Shown here: piece by piece, positions 17,167 through 24,815 of the stretch | Position numbering within the stretch: the first letter of the stretch is position 1 | Layout: the number at the start of each line of letters is the position of its first letter | From: Microvirga lenta | Lineage (GTDB): Bacteria > Pseudomonadota > Alphaproteobacteria > Rhizobiales > Beijerinckiaceae | Reading direction: 5' to 3' | Assembly (NCBI RefSeq): GCF_020532555.1 | Contig: NZ_JAJBBR010000008.1 | Coordinates: 358,411 to 422,410 of the forward strand | DNA length: 64,000 nucleotides | The notes under the pieces: generated by a model | The model's input: the letters and a program-made list of their open reading frames with translations, nothing else | Told to the model about the DNA's origin: nothing | Database searches by the model: none | Translations under genes and position numbers: made by a program

Positions 17167-17970
17167 TCAGGCCGTCGCCCGCACCTCGCGCCGCCGGGCG
17201 CTCTGCTGGAAGAACAGCGCCTGGCTGATGACGGCCGACACGTTGGCCGGCTGGAAGGGCTTGGCGATGAGGAAGGCCGGCTCCGGCCGTTCGCCGGTGA
17301 GGAAGCGCTCCGGATAGGCGGTGATGAAGATCACCGGAACCTCGAAGGACTTCAGAAGATCGTTCACCGCATCGAGACCCGAGCTGCCATCGGCCAGCTG
17401 GATGTCGGCCAGGATGAGACCGGGCTGCTTGGTGGAAGCGAGTTTGACCGCCTCGGTGCGGGTCCGCGCCACGCCGGTGACGTTGTGGCCCAGCCCTTCG
17501 ACCAGGGCCTCGAGATCCATGGCGATGAGCGGCTCGTCCTCGATGATGAGGATGTCGGTGGCCATGTCGGCGGCCAGCTCGCGCCCGGCCTCGTCGACCA
17601 GCTCACGGACCGTCTGCGTGTCGACGCTCAGGATCTGGCCGACCTCTTCCTCTCCGAAGCCTTCGAGGCAGGAAAGCAGGAAGGCCTGACGCGGCAGCGG
17701 GGTGATCTGCCCCAGCCGAACCTCGGCCGGCAGGTCCCGCTGGATCTGGTCGCTGCGGCCATTGACCGACAGGGAATTCCAGATCCGCGTGAAGACCTGG
17801 AAAAGCTCGACCTTCACGTTACCGGAAGGGCCGATCGTCTCAGGCTCGCTTACCAGGGTTTCAAGTGTGGCCGCAACATAGGCATCGCCCGCCATCTGGC
17901 TGCCTGTGAGGGCTCGGGCATAGCGTCGAAGATACGGTAAGTGCTGGACGACAAGCTGAGCTGTCGACAT
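17167..17970 (-). CDS. phyR: General stress response anti-anti-sigma regulator PhyR
   Basis: A 267-residue response regulator of the alphaproteobacterial general stress response. Residues about 1-130 form a sigma-factor-like domain (LVVQHLPYLRRYARALTGSQ at the start) that mimics EcfG. Residues about 138-260 form a receiver with acidic pocket E144/D145, phosphoacceptor D189 (LILADIQLADG), T218 and K237. When phosphorylated, PhyR sequesters NepR and frees the sigma factor EcfG. The ATG at 17970 follows an AAGGGGAAG site and gives the normal PhyR length. It is divergent from nepR-ecfG, with overlapping EcfG-type promoters between. No sensor kinase is adjacent. Confidence 0.95.
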   Translation of the reverse strand: MSTAQLVVQHLPYLRRYARALTGSQMAGDAYVAATLETLVSEPETIGPSGNVKVELFQVFTRIWNSLSVNGRSDQIQRDLPAEVRLGQITPLPRQAFLLSCLEGFGEEEVGQILSVDTQTVRELVDEAGRELAADMATDILIIEDEPLIAMDLEALVEGLGHNVTGVARTRTEAVKLASTKQPGLILADIQLADGSSGLDAVNDLLKSFEVPVIFITAYPERFLTGERPEPAFLIAKPFQPANVSAVISQALFFQQSARRREVRATA

Positions 17971-18019
17971 TCGCTTCCCCTTATGTGCTTTTGACTCATT
18001 GTACCGATACGGACCATTC

Positions 18020-18044
18020 AACTCGGCAGCCATGCGAAAGTTCC
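18020..18044 (-). promoter_or_regulatory. EcfG-type promoter for phyR (variant -10)
   Basis: Minus strand: GGAAC (18044-18040), 16 bases, AGTT (18023-18020; consensus CGTT). The -35 lies seven bases from the divergent -35 of nepR-ecfG; the two form an inverted repeat GTTCCA-N5-TGGAAC (18040-18056). Confidence 0.6.
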
Positions 18045-18051
18045 ATCCGTT

Positions 18052-18076
18052 GGAACCTGCGACGAGGATATGCGTT
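18052..18076 (+). promoter_or_regulatory. EcfG-type promoter for nepR-ecfG
   Basis: GGAAC at 18052-18056, 16 bases, CGTT at 18073-18076, an exact match. It would make the sigma factor autoregulatory, as in other alphaproteobacteria. Confidence 0.85.
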
Positions 18077-18148
18077 GTTGCTCAAAACGATTTGAGATAC
18101 TGCCAAGGTTACTATCCCGGTCGAATCGGGAATGGCAAGGGGATGCCA

Positions 18149-18379
18149 ATGACGGGTGAGAAGGGGAACAAGCTGGCTCGTGTCATACCTGACTCGGACC
18201 TCAACGGGACGCTTGCCGCCGATCCCAAGCTCGACAGCACCAGCCAGAAGCGCATCGGCGACCAGTTGCGCGCCATGTACGACGAGCTGATGCAGCAACC
18301 TGTCCCCGATCGCTTCAAGAACCTGCTGGATCAGCTGGAGAAGAAGGACAGGGAGACATCCCATGACTCCGGAGCCTGA
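18149..18379 (+). CDS. nepR: Anti-sigma factor NepR
   Basis: A 76-residue anti-sigma factor. The conserved NepR core is the two-helix region QKRIGDQLRAMYDELMQQPVP followed by DRFKNLLDQLE. It binds EcfG and is displaced when phosphorylated PhyR captures it. Two ATGs are possible (18143 and 18149). The second is chosen because AAGGGG at 18137-18142 is then six bases away. Its 3' end overlaps the ecfG start by 17 bases, so the pair is translationally coupled. Transcription is from the EcfG promoter at 18052-18076. Confidence 0.93.
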   Translation: MTGEKGNKLARVIPDSDLNGTLAADPKLDSTSQKRIGDQLRAMYDELMQQPVPDRFKNLLDQLEKKDRETSHDSGA

Positions 18380-18908
18380 CCTCCGAGACGCTCTCCTCGC
18401 TGCCGTTCCAAGCCTCCGCGCCTTCGCAATATCCCTTTCCGGCCACGTCGACCGCGCCGACGATCTCGTCCAGGACACCCTCCTCCGCGCCCTGTCCAAC
18501 CTTCATCGCTTCGAGCCCGGCACGAACCTGAACGCCTGGCTGTTCACGATCCTGCGAAATCTGTTCCACTCCGAGTACCGCAAGCGCCGCCGCGAGGTGG
18601 AGGATCCCGACGGGTCCTATGCCGGCCGGCTGAAAGCCCTGCCGGAGCAGGGTTCGCACCTGGATCTGGAGGATTTCAGGACGGCCCTGGCGACGCTCCC
18701 GCCGGACCAGAGGGAAGCCCTGCTCCTGGTCGGAGCCTCGGGTTTCTCCTACGAGGAGGCCGCGAGCATCTGCGGCTGCGCCGTCGGAACGATCAAGAGC
18801 CGCGTCAACCGCGCCCGGTCCCGTCTCGCCGCCTCTCTCGACGTGGGCGACGCGGAGGATCTGGGTCCCGACCGCATGACCCGCGCCGCGCTTCAGAGTT
18901 CGGTCTGA
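18363..18908 (+). CDS. ecfG: RNA polymerase sigma factor EcfG (general stress sigma)
   Basis: A 181-residue ECF sigma factor. Region 2 is at about residues 12-75 (RADDLVQDTLLRALSNLHRF, then NAWLFTILRNLFHSEYRKRRRE). Region 4 is at about residues 105-160 (LPPDQREALLLVGASGFSYEEAA, then VGTIKSRVNRARSRL). It belongs to the EcfG group by context: overlapping nepR, opposite phyR. It recognises GGAAC-N16/17-CGTT promoters, of which at least eight exact copies lie in the surrounding 6 kb. Its activity is controlled by NepR and PhyR. The ATG at 18363 lies inside the end of nepR. Confidence 0.95.
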   Translation: MTPEPDLRDALLAAVPSLRAFAISLSGHVDRADDLVQDTLLRALSNLHRFEPGTNLNAWLFTILRNLFHSEYRKRRREVEDPDGSYAGRLKALPEQGSHLDLEDFRTALATLPPDQREALLLVGASGFSYEEAASICGCAVGTIKSRVNRARSRLAASLDVGDAEDLGPDRMTRAALQSSV

Positions 18909-18951
18909 GGCCTGTCGTTCCGCCCCCTCGCCTGCCCCCTGCGCCAACAAA

Positions 18952-18976
18952 AACGCCGCCCGAACCGGACGGCGTT
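18952..18976 (-). terminator. Intrinsic terminator of the DUF1328 gene (possibly shared with ecfG)
   Basis: AACGCCG-C-CCG pairs with CGG-A-CGGCGTT, one mismatch, short loop. A T-run follows on the minus strand; on the plus strand only CTTGCC follows, so termination of ecfG there is less certain. Confidence 0.7.
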
Positions 18977-19001
18977 CTTGCCTTCAACTCGTTCCGCAAC
19001 G

Positions 19002-19175
19002 TCACATCGGGTTTCGTCCACGCATCAGACCGATGACGGCGGAGATGGCGAACAGAACGATGGCAACGAAGAAGATGAGCTTGGCGATCTCAACCGCGGT
19101 GCCGGCGATGCCGCCGAAGCCGAACAGGGCGGCGACCAGCGCGATGATGAGAAAAGTGACTGCCCAACCGAGCAT
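19002..19175 (-). CDS. DUF1328 family small membrane protein (YtjA-like)
   Basis: A 57-residue protein with two membrane spans ([25 protein letters not shown], then [20 protein letters not shown]), the DUF1328/YtjA signature. These proteins sit in the inner membrane and are often stress-induced; their function is unknown. The ATG at 19175 has a GAGGTAAC site and gives the family's usual length. An exact EcfG promoter at 19226-19251 makes it a regulon member. It is divergent from the small membrane protein at 19372. Confidence 0.88.
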   Translation of the reverse strand: MLGWAVTFLIIALVAALFGFGGIAGTAVEIAKLIFFVAIVLFAISAVIGLMRGRNPM

Positions 19176-19225
19176 GATGTTACCTCGCATACTATGGGAT
19201 CGGCCTGGGCCGATGACACTCAACC

Positions 19226-19251
19226 AACGTCAAGCGCGACTGTGGAGTTCC
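19226..19251 (-). promoter_or_regulatory. EcfG-type promoter for the DUF1328 gene
   Basis: Minus strand: GGAAC (19251-19247), 17 bases, CGTT (19229-19226), an exact match, 50 bases from the start codon. Confidence 0.8.
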
Positions 19252-19319
19252 GTCAAAAAGACTCATTTGGACAGTTTTTGGGAAAGCCTCGGAAGTATAA
19301 AGGAGCTCACCTTAGGTAT

Positions 19320-19344
19320 GGAACCGACCTCCCGTCCCCACGTT
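19320..19344 (+). promoter_or_regulatory. EcfG-type promoter for the 19372 small membrane protein
   Basis: GGAAC at 19320-19324, 16 bases, CGTT at 19341-19344, an exact match, 28 bases upstream of the ATG. Confidence 0.8.
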
Positions 19345-19371
19345 TCCCAAAACAATTGGGAGACGAATCCG

Positions 19372-19575
19372 ATGAACAGGCCAGTTGCCCTTCGAGCATT
19401 TTTTATTTTCACGATCATTGCGGCCTTTGCTGCCATGACCGGTCTGGCGTCTAACGTCGAGATCGCAGAAGTTCTTTTTCTCATCGGCGGATCTCTCTCC
19501 GCGCTGATGCTCTTCTTTGCCATGTCGGCGTCGGCTCCAGCTCCCGTCCCCGTGAGGGTCCGGCGGCGGCGCTGA
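19372..19575 (+). CDS. Small two-span membrane protein, EcfG-promoted
   Basis: A 67-residue protein with two hydrophobic spans (about residues 5-26 and 30-53) and a basic C-terminal tail (VRVRRRR) expected to face the cytoplasm. I do not recognise a family. In size and layout it resembles other small stress membrane proteins. The ATG at 19372 follows GGGAGA at 19358-19363. Longer upstream frames would start before the promoter and are rejected. It has its own exact EcfG promoter and a strong terminator at 19605-19628, so it is monocistronic. Confidence 0.7.
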   Translation: MNRPVALRAFFIFTIIAAFAAMTGLASNVEIAEVLFLIGGSLSALMLFFAMSASAPAPVPVRVRRRR

Positions 19576-19604
19576 CCGGCCGCTGCCATCGCTACGAAGA
19601 TCGA

Positions 19605-19628
19605 GGGCGGCTCCTGATGGAGCCGCCC
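19605..19628 (+). terminator. Intrinsic terminator of the small membrane protein gene
   Basis: A 10-bp stem (GGGCGGCTCC/GGAGCCGCCC) with a TGAT loop and a T5 run on the plus strand. It is convergent with the SDR gene. Confidence 0.9.
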
Positions 19629-19637
19629 TTTTTCGTG

Positions 19638-20498
19638 TCAGGACTCCGTCGGGTCGCCGCCGTTCGGGTGCAGGACCGAGCCGGTGATGTAGGAGGCGTC
19701 GGCACAGGCCAGGAACAGATAGCTCGGGGCCACCTCGTTCGGCTGGCCCGGACGCTTCATCGGCGTGTTGGCCCCGAAGGACTTGACCTTGTCCTCCGGG
19801 AAGGTCGACGGGATCAGCGGCGTCCAGATGGGACCCGGCGCCACGCCGTTGACGCGGATGCCCTGCCCCGCCAGCTTCTGCGCCAGCGAGCGCGTGAAGG
19901 CGACAATGGCGCCCTTCGTGGCGCTGTAGTCCAGCAGCTCGGAGCTGCCGCGATAGGCCGTGACCGACGTGGTGTTGATGATCGAGGCGCCTTCCTTCAG
20001 GTGCGGCATGGCGGCCTGGACCATGTGGAAATAGCCGAAGATGTTGGTGCGGAACGTGCGCTGGAGCTGATCCTCGCTGATATCCTCGATTTCCTTCTGC
20101 GGGTGCTGCTCCGCCGCGTTGTTGACCAGCACGTCGACCCGGCCCAATTCCTTGATCGTACGGTCCACGGCGGCCTGGCAGAAGCCGGGATCGCCCACGT
20201 CCCCGGCGATCGTCATGCACTTGCCGCCCTCGCGCTCCACGAGGCGCTTCGTCTCCTGCGCATCCTCGCCCTCGTTGAGATAGACGATGGCGACGTTCGC
20301 GCCCTCGCGGGCGAAGAGAACCGCGACGGCGCGGCCGATGCCGCTGTCCCCGCCGGTGACGAGCGCGGTCTTGCCCTGGAGCCGTCCGCTGCCGGGATAG
20401 CGCGGCTCGTAGTCGGGCCTGGGATTCATCTGGGTCTCGCGACCGGGCTGCTGGTCCTGGGTCTGCGGCGGCAGGGTCTGGTTCTGGTCGGGGCTCAT
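19638..20498 (-). CDS. SDR family oxidoreductase (YhdF/YdaD-like)
   Basis: A 286-residue short-chain dehydrogenase with a Gln/Pro-rich N-terminal extension of about 38 residues. The cofactor motif is TGGDSGIG, the NAG-type motif is VNNAA, and the catalytic Ser, Tyr and Lys are in TTSVTAYRG and LDYSATKGA. The extended type resembles Bacillus general-stress SDRs of the YdaD/YhdF group and is often near EcfG loci. The substrate is unknown; NADP(H) is likely. An exact EcfG promoter at 20592-20616 directs it. It is convergent with the small membrane protein gene. Confidence 0.88.
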   Translation of the reverse strand: MSPDQNQTLPPQTQDQQPGRETQMNPRPDYEPRYPGSGRLQGKTALVTGGDSGIGRAVAVLFAREGANVAIVYLNEGEDAQETKRLVEREGGKCMTIAGDVGDPGFCQAAVDRTIKELGRVDVLVNNAAEQHPQKEIEDISEDQLQRTFRTNIFGYFHMVQAAMPHLKEGASIINTTSVTAYRGSSELLDYSATKGAIVAFTRSLAQKLAGQGIRVNGVAPGPIWTPLIPSTFPEDKVKSFGANTPMKRPGQPNEVAPSYLFLACADASYITGSVLHPNGGDPTES

Positions 20499-20575
20499 GA
20501 CGTCTCCGCGAAGTGGAAGGATGCGGTCGCGTGGACCGGAGGCGACGAACGAAAGCAGGCCCGTAAAAAGACGAA

Positions 20576-20600
20576 GCCCGCGTTGTTTCTCAACGCGGGC
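20576..20600 (-). terminator. Intrinsic terminator of the NCS2 permease gene
   Basis: GCCCGCGTT and AACGCGGGC form a perfect 9-bp stem. On the minus strand TTCGTCTTTTT follows. Its right arm overlaps the -10 element of the SDR gene's EcfG promoter. Confidence 0.8.
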
Positions 20601-20616
20601 TCCAGAAGCGTGTTCC
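20592..20616 (-). promoter_or_regulatory. EcfG-type promoter for the SDR gene
   Basis: Minus strand: GGAAC (20616-20612), 16 bases, CGTT (20595-20592), an exact match. The CGTT is part of the upstream permease terminator stem, so the start site would fall inside that hairpin. Confidence 0.7.
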
Positions 20617-20629
20617 TGGCGGGATAGGG

Positions 20630-21967
20630 CTATTCCGCAGCGCGCGGCCGCTCCGCGGCGGTGGCGGTCTGTCCCATGTTCAGGATGTGGTAGAGGATGA
20701 TGGCCCCGAAGGTCGCCGTGCCGATGCCGTCGAGGGTGAAGCCCCCCACGTTCAGCTTGAAGTTGCCGGCGCCGAGCACCAGCGCCACCGCCACCGTGAT
20801 CAGGTTGCGCGGGTTTGAGAAGTCGACCCCGTTCTCCACCCAGATCCGGCCCGCCGTCGCGGCGATCAGGCCGAACACCACGATCGACAGGCCGCCCAGA
20901 ACCGGCCCCGGAATGGTGCCGATGAAGGCGCCGAACTTCGGCGACAGGCCGAGCAGCAGCGCGATGCCGGCCGCGATGACGAAGATGAGCGTCGAATAGA
21001 TGCGGGTGACCGCCATGACGCCCATGTTTTCCGCATAGGTGGTCATGCCGGTGCCGCCCGCGGCGCCCGAGAGCATGGTGGCGATGCCGTCGCCCATGAA
21101 GGCGCGGCCGAGATAGGGATCGAGGTTGCGGCCGGTCATGGCCCCGATGGCCTTGATGTGCCCGAGGTTCTCAGCCACGAGGATGATCGCCACCGGCGCG
21201 ATCAGGCTGATGGCCTGGATGTTGAAGACTGGGCTCTGGAAGGTGGGCAGGCCGAACCAGGCCGCCTCTCCGACCTTGGTGAAGTCCACCGGCTGGCCGA
21301 GACCCAGCATGTTGGCGCAGATGAAATAGACCAGATACCCGATCGCCCCGCCGACCAGCACCGGCAGCCGGCGCCAGATGCCCGGCGCATAGACCGCGAT
21401 GATGCCGACCGCCACCACCGTGGTGAGCGCGATCCAGCGGGCGAAGGCGGTGCCTTCCGCGTTGTCGGGCGTGACGCCGGAGGCGCTCGAGATCGCGATG
21501 GGAGCGAGCACGAGGCCGATGGCGGCCACGATGGCGCCGGTCACGACCGGCGGCATGAGCCGCTCGACCCAGCGATGGCCGGCGAGCTGCACCACGAGGC
21601 CGATCAGGAAATAGAGCGCGCCCGCCGCGATGATGCCGCCCAGCGCCAGGGAAATGTTGGGGTTCGGCACCCCGACCGAGGCTCCCGTCGCGACCAGCAC
21701 CGGGCCGATGAAGGCGAAGCTCGATCCGAGATAGCTCGGGACCCGTCCGCCCACGATGAAGAAGAAGATGATCGTCGCGATGCCGGAGAAGAGGATCGAC
21801 ACGTTGGGGTCGAAACCCATCAGAAGCGGCGCCAGCACCGTGGCGCCGAACATGGCGACCACATGCTGCAGCCCGAGAATGAACATCTGACCCGACGGCA
21901 GACGCTCGTCGGGCATGATGACCCCTTCGGACTTCAGGGTCCATCGTGGCAGGAAACCGTCGGACAT
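20630..21967 (-). CDS. NCS2 family uracil/xanthine-type permease
   Basis: A 445-residue nucleobase:cation symporter-2 family transporter (UraA-like) with about 14 membrane spans. Landmarks are LGLQHVVAMFGATVLAPLL near the N-terminus, SSFAFIGPVLVATG, VAENLGHIKAIGAMTGRN, and GGTGMTTYAENMGVMAVTRIYS. The last two are characteristic of uracil permeases. It imports a pyrimidine or purine with protons across the inner membrane. Length is normal. No pyrimidine genes lie beside it. It ends 30 bases before the terminator at 20576-20600. Confidence 0.88.
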   Translation of the reverse strand: MSDGFLPRWTLKSEGVIMPDERLPSGQMFILGLQHVVAMFGATVLAPLLMGFDPNVSILFSGIATIIFFFIVGGRVPSYLGSSFAFIGPVLVATGASVGVPNPNISLALGGIIAAGALYFLIGLVVQLAGHRWVERLMPPVVTGAIVAAIGLVLAPIAISSASGVTPDNAEGTAFARWIALTTVVAVGIIAVYAPGIWRRLPVLVGGAIGYLVYFICANMLGLGQPVDFTKVGEAAWFGLPTFQSPVFNIQAISLIAPVAIILVAENLGHIKAIGAMTGRNLDPYLGRAFMGDGIATMLSGAAGGTGMTTYAENMGVMAVTRIYSTLIFVIAAGIALLLGLSPKFGAFIGTIPGPVLGGLSIVVFGLIAATAGRIWVENGVDFSNPRNLITVAVALVLGAGNFKLNVGGFTLDGIGTATFGAIILYHILNMGQTATAAERPRAAE

Positions 21968-22144
21968 GATTACTCCCCCAAGTCACGGCCGTTTGAATGC
22001 GGAATGTGCTCGCACCGTAGCGCCGGAAGCCTCGGAATGGCTAGGTGGGGTAAGGACTTATTAACCGCCGCGGCTGCCCCATTTATGGACATTTGGTCGC
22101 CATGCGGTCAAACCCGCCCCCAGCCCGACTCAACGAGGATGACG

Positions 22145-23164
22145 ATGCGCAGGAACCACAGCGCGCCGGAAGGCGTCGTTCACACTCTCCGGATCGACAG
22201 CGAGTGCCTGAAAGGCAATCTCCTCGGCGACCCCGCCCGCCGCCGGATCGACGTCTATGTCCCCGCCGGCCATGACGGGCGCGGGCTGCCCCTCCTCGTC
22301 GATCTCGCCGGGTATACCGGGAGCGGCCTCGGCCACACCAACTGGAAGAACTACGGCGAGAACGTGCCCGAGCGCCTCGACCGCCTGATCGCCACCGGGA
22401 TGATGCCGCCGGTCGTGGTGGCCTTTCCCGACTGCTTCACCCGGCTCGGCGGCAATCAGTACATCGACAGCGCGGCGACGGGGCCCTGGGAGACCTTTCT
22501 CATCCGCGAGATGCTCCCCTTCGTGGAGGAGCGCTTCGGCTGCGGCGGCGACGGACGGCGGGGCGTGTTCGGCAAGAGCTCGGGCGGCTACGGCACCCTC
22601 GTCCACGCCCTCAGGCATGGCGGGTCCGTCTGGTCGGCCGCCGCCTCCCATTCGGGGGATGTGGGCTTCGAATATCTCTATCACCTGGGCGAGTTCGCCG
22701 GCGCCCTGCGCCACCTGTCCGGCTTCGGCATGTCCATCGAGGCGTTCATCCGCAAGTTCGAGGAAGGCCCGAAGGCCAAGGATGCGGACTGGCATACCCT
22801 CATGATCCTGGCCCAGGCCGCGACCTTCGACCCGGATCCGAGCCAGTTCTACGGGGTGCGGCTGCCGGTCGATCTCCATACGGGCGAACTCATCGCCGAG
22901 CGCTGGGCCAACTGGCTTCGCTGGGACCCGCTGCGCATGGCGGACGAGCCCGAGCGCCTCGAATCCCTGCGCAAGCTGAAGCTGCTCTTCATCGATTGCG
23001 GCGATATCGACCAGTACAACCTGGTCTACGGCTCGCGCATCCTGCACCGGAAGCTCGAAGCGGCCGGCGTGCCCCACATCTACGAGGAGTTCCACGACAA
23101 CCACTCCTCCATCGACTACCGCATGGACACGAGCCTCCCGCTCCTTGCGAAGGCGCTGGCTTAA
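22145..23164 (+). CDS. Alpha/beta-hydrolase fold esterase (esterase D family)
   Basis: A 339-residue hydrolase of the enterochelin/S-formylglutathione esterase-like group. The nucleophile elbow is GKSSGGYGT, the acid is probably in DCGDIDQYN, and the histidine is in EFHDNHSSIDYR near the end. An N-terminal beta-rich part (LRIDSECLKGNLLGDPARRRIDVYVPAG) precedes the core. The ATG at 22145 is preferred because GAGG at 22135-22138 is six bases away; an ATG at 22139 is too close. The substrate cannot be read. It is divergent from the permease gene and convergent with the thioredoxin-reductase-like gene. Confidence 0.8.
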   Translation: MRRNHSAPEGVVHTLRIDSECLKGNLLGDPARRRIDVYVPAGHDGRGLPLLVDLAGYTGSGLGHTNWKNYGENVPERLDRLIATGMMPPVVVAFPDCFTRLGGNQYIDSAATGPWETFLIREMLPFVEERFGCGGDGRRGVFGKSSGGYGTLVHALRHGGSVWSAAASHSGDVGFEYLYHLGEFAGALRHLSGFGMSIEAFIRKFEEGPKAKDADWHTLMILAQAATFDPDPSQFYGVRLPVDLHTGELIAERWANWLRWDPLRMADEPERLESLRKLKLLFIDCGDIDQYNLVYGSRILHRKLEAAGVPHIYEEFHDNHSSIDYRMDTSLPLLAKALA

Positions 23165-23175
23165 GGCTTGCAGGC

Positions 23176-24123
23176 TCACGCTCCGCCGGGTTCGTCTTCC
23201 GTCGGCAGTTCGCAGTGATTGTGGATGTGGATGGCGGCGAGAGCGGAGTGACCCATGGCGACCACGATCTGGTCGATGCCGCGCACGATGTCGCCCGCCG
23301 CGTAGAGCCCCTTCACCGAGGTCTGGCAATGGCTGTCCACGATCAGGCTGCCGGAGGGATCGTGCTCGGCGTCGAGCGAAACGGCGAGATCGGAGCGGTA
23401 TTTCAGGCCCAGCGCCGAATAGAGCACGTCGAAGCGGTGTTCCTGGCCGTTCACGTTGATGGCGGCGATCCGGTCTCCCTCCATCTCCAGGGCTTCGACC
23501 GGGTTCTCGATCACCTTGATCCCGTGCGCGTCGAGCTTCGCCTGCTGCTCCGGCGCGAGCTGCATGGGCTGCCCCAGGGTCAGGAGCGTCACGTCGTCGG
23601 AATAGGTTCGGGCGATGAAGACCGCCTCCCCGAGGCCGTGGTCGCCGTATCCGATGACCGCCACCTTCTGGTCGCGGGATTCGTACCCGTCGCAGATCGG
23701 GCAGTAGCGGATGAGCCCGCGCTGAACCGCGTTCGGCAGGTCCGGAAGGTCCGGTTCGATATCGACGGCGCCGGTCGCCAGCAGGACGCGCCGGGCCGCG
23801 ATCTGGCGCGTGCCGGCGCCGTTGCCTTCGACCAGCGCCACGAAACGGTCGGGCTGCTTGCGCAGGCCCGTCACCATGCCGGCTTCGATGCAGGGACCGT
23901 ACTGCTCCAGGTTCTCCCGCGCGCGGGCGATGATGTCCTTGCCCGAGATGCCCTCGGCAAAGACCGGAATGTTGTGGCTCGTAGGGATCCACGCAGCCCG
24001 CGGCGCTCCACTGTCGACGACGAGGAAGCGGCGTTTGAAGCGCGCGAGATAGAGCGCCGCCGTGAGCCCGGCCGGGCCGCCGCCGATGATGAGGCAATCG
24101 AGAATGTCGCCGTCGGAAGGCAT
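23176..24123 (-). CDS. Thioredoxin reductase-like NAD(P)/FAD-dependent oxidoreductase
   Basis: A 315-residue two-domain flavoprotein. The FAD fold is DCLIIGGGPAGLTAALYLARF, the NAD(P) fold is VAVIGYGDHGLGEAVFIARTY, and a redox CxxC is at RYCPICDGYE in the TrxR position. The C-terminal GLYAAGDIVRGIDQIVVAMG block binds FAD. It resembles low-molecular-weight thioredoxin reductases, but its partner is unknown and no thioredoxin gene is adjacent. The ATG at 24123 follows AGGAGG at a rather long spacing of 12 bases. It is convergent with the esterase gene. Confidence 0.85.
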   Translation of the reverse strand: MPSDGDILDCLIIGGGPAGLTAALYLARFKRRFLVVDSGAPRAAWIPTSHNIPVFAEGISGKDIIARARENLEQYGPCIEAGMVTGLRKQPDRFVALVEGNGAGTRQIAARRVLLATGAVDIEPDLPDLPNAVQRGLIRYCPICDGYESRDQKVAVIGYGDHGLGEAVFIARTYSDDVTLLTLGQPMQLAPEQQAKLDAHGIKVIENPVEALEMEGDRIAAINVNGQEHRFDVLYSALGLKYRSDLAVSLDAEHDPSGSLIVDSHCQTSVKGLYAAGDIVRGIDQIVVAMGHSALAAIHIHNHCELPTEDEPGGA

Positions 24124-24200
24124 GTGCGTCCGTATCCTCCTGCTGAGAGTCGCAGTAGGCACAACACGCGAGAGCCGAAAAAGGTCGATGCCCTGAAGTC

Positions 24201-24704
24201 TCACCCCTGTGCGCGGCGGAGCTTCTCGTACCGCTTGACCGTGCGCTCGCGCTTGAGCCGGGAAAGGCGGTCGATCCAGAAGATGCCGTCGAGCTGGTCG
24301 ATCTCGTGCTGCAGGCACACGGCCATGAAGCCCTCGGCCTCCTCCTCGCGCCCGGCGCCCTCCACATCCCGGTAACGCACCCGCACCCGCGCCGGACGCT
24401 CGATCTCCTCGGTCACGCCCGGCATGGAGACGCTGCCCTCCGTGTGCCGGATCAGATCGTCGGAGAACCAGACGATCTCCGGATTGACGTAGACCTTCCG
24501 CTCGCTGGCGGGATCGAGCTGGATGACGGTCACCCGCTGGAGGATTCCCACATGCGGCGCCGTGATCCCGACCCCCGGCGCGGCCTTCATGGTGTCGTGG
24601 AGGTCCTGCACGAGCGTCCGCAGCCCCTCGTCGAAGGCGGCGACGGCCTCCGCCTTCCGGCGCAGTCGGGGATCGGGAAAGAACACGAGTGGTCGCACGG
24701 CCAA
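24201..24704 (-). CDS. Peptide deformylase-like protein with replaced metal ligands
   Basis: A 167-residue protein with clear deformylase architecture but altered catalytic motifs. Motif 1 is GVGITAPH (44-51, normally ending AxQ), motif 2 is EGSVS (89-93, normally EGCxS), and motif 3 is QHEIDQLDG (132-140, normally HExDH). So the metal-binding Cys is Ser91, the second metal His is Gln137 and the catalytic Gln is His51, while H133 and E134 remain. A conventional deformylase mechanism looks impossible. The TTG start at 24704 follows GGAGA and fits the family length. It lies 111 bases after the CDF gene, perhaps in the same operon. Confidence 0.82.
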   Translation of the reverse strand: MAVRPLVFFPDPRLRRKAEAVAAFDEGLRTLVQDLHDTMKAAPGVGITAPHVGILQRVTVIQLDPASERKVYVNPEIVWFSDDLIRHTEGSVSMPGVTEEIERPARVRVRYRDVEGAGREEEAEGFMAVCLQHEIDQLDGIFWIDRLSRLKRERTVKRYEKLRRAQG

Positions 24705-24815
24705 GGGCGCTTCTCCGTCATGCTTCGGCAGTTGGACGCCCGAGCCTTTAGCATGGGAGACGACAAGTGGTGCAACGGCCTCCCCTCGCCCGAAGGGGCG
24801 AAGAGGATCCACCCC

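Noticed and set aside
19033..19371. Long upstream extension of the small membrane protein frame
   Set aside because: It would start before the EcfG promoter and run opposite the DUF1328 gene; the ATG at 19372 has the ribosome binding site.
22093..22275. Short frame at the start of the esterase gene
   Set aside because: Out of frame with the esterase and rich in Arg/Pro, a GC-rich shadow.
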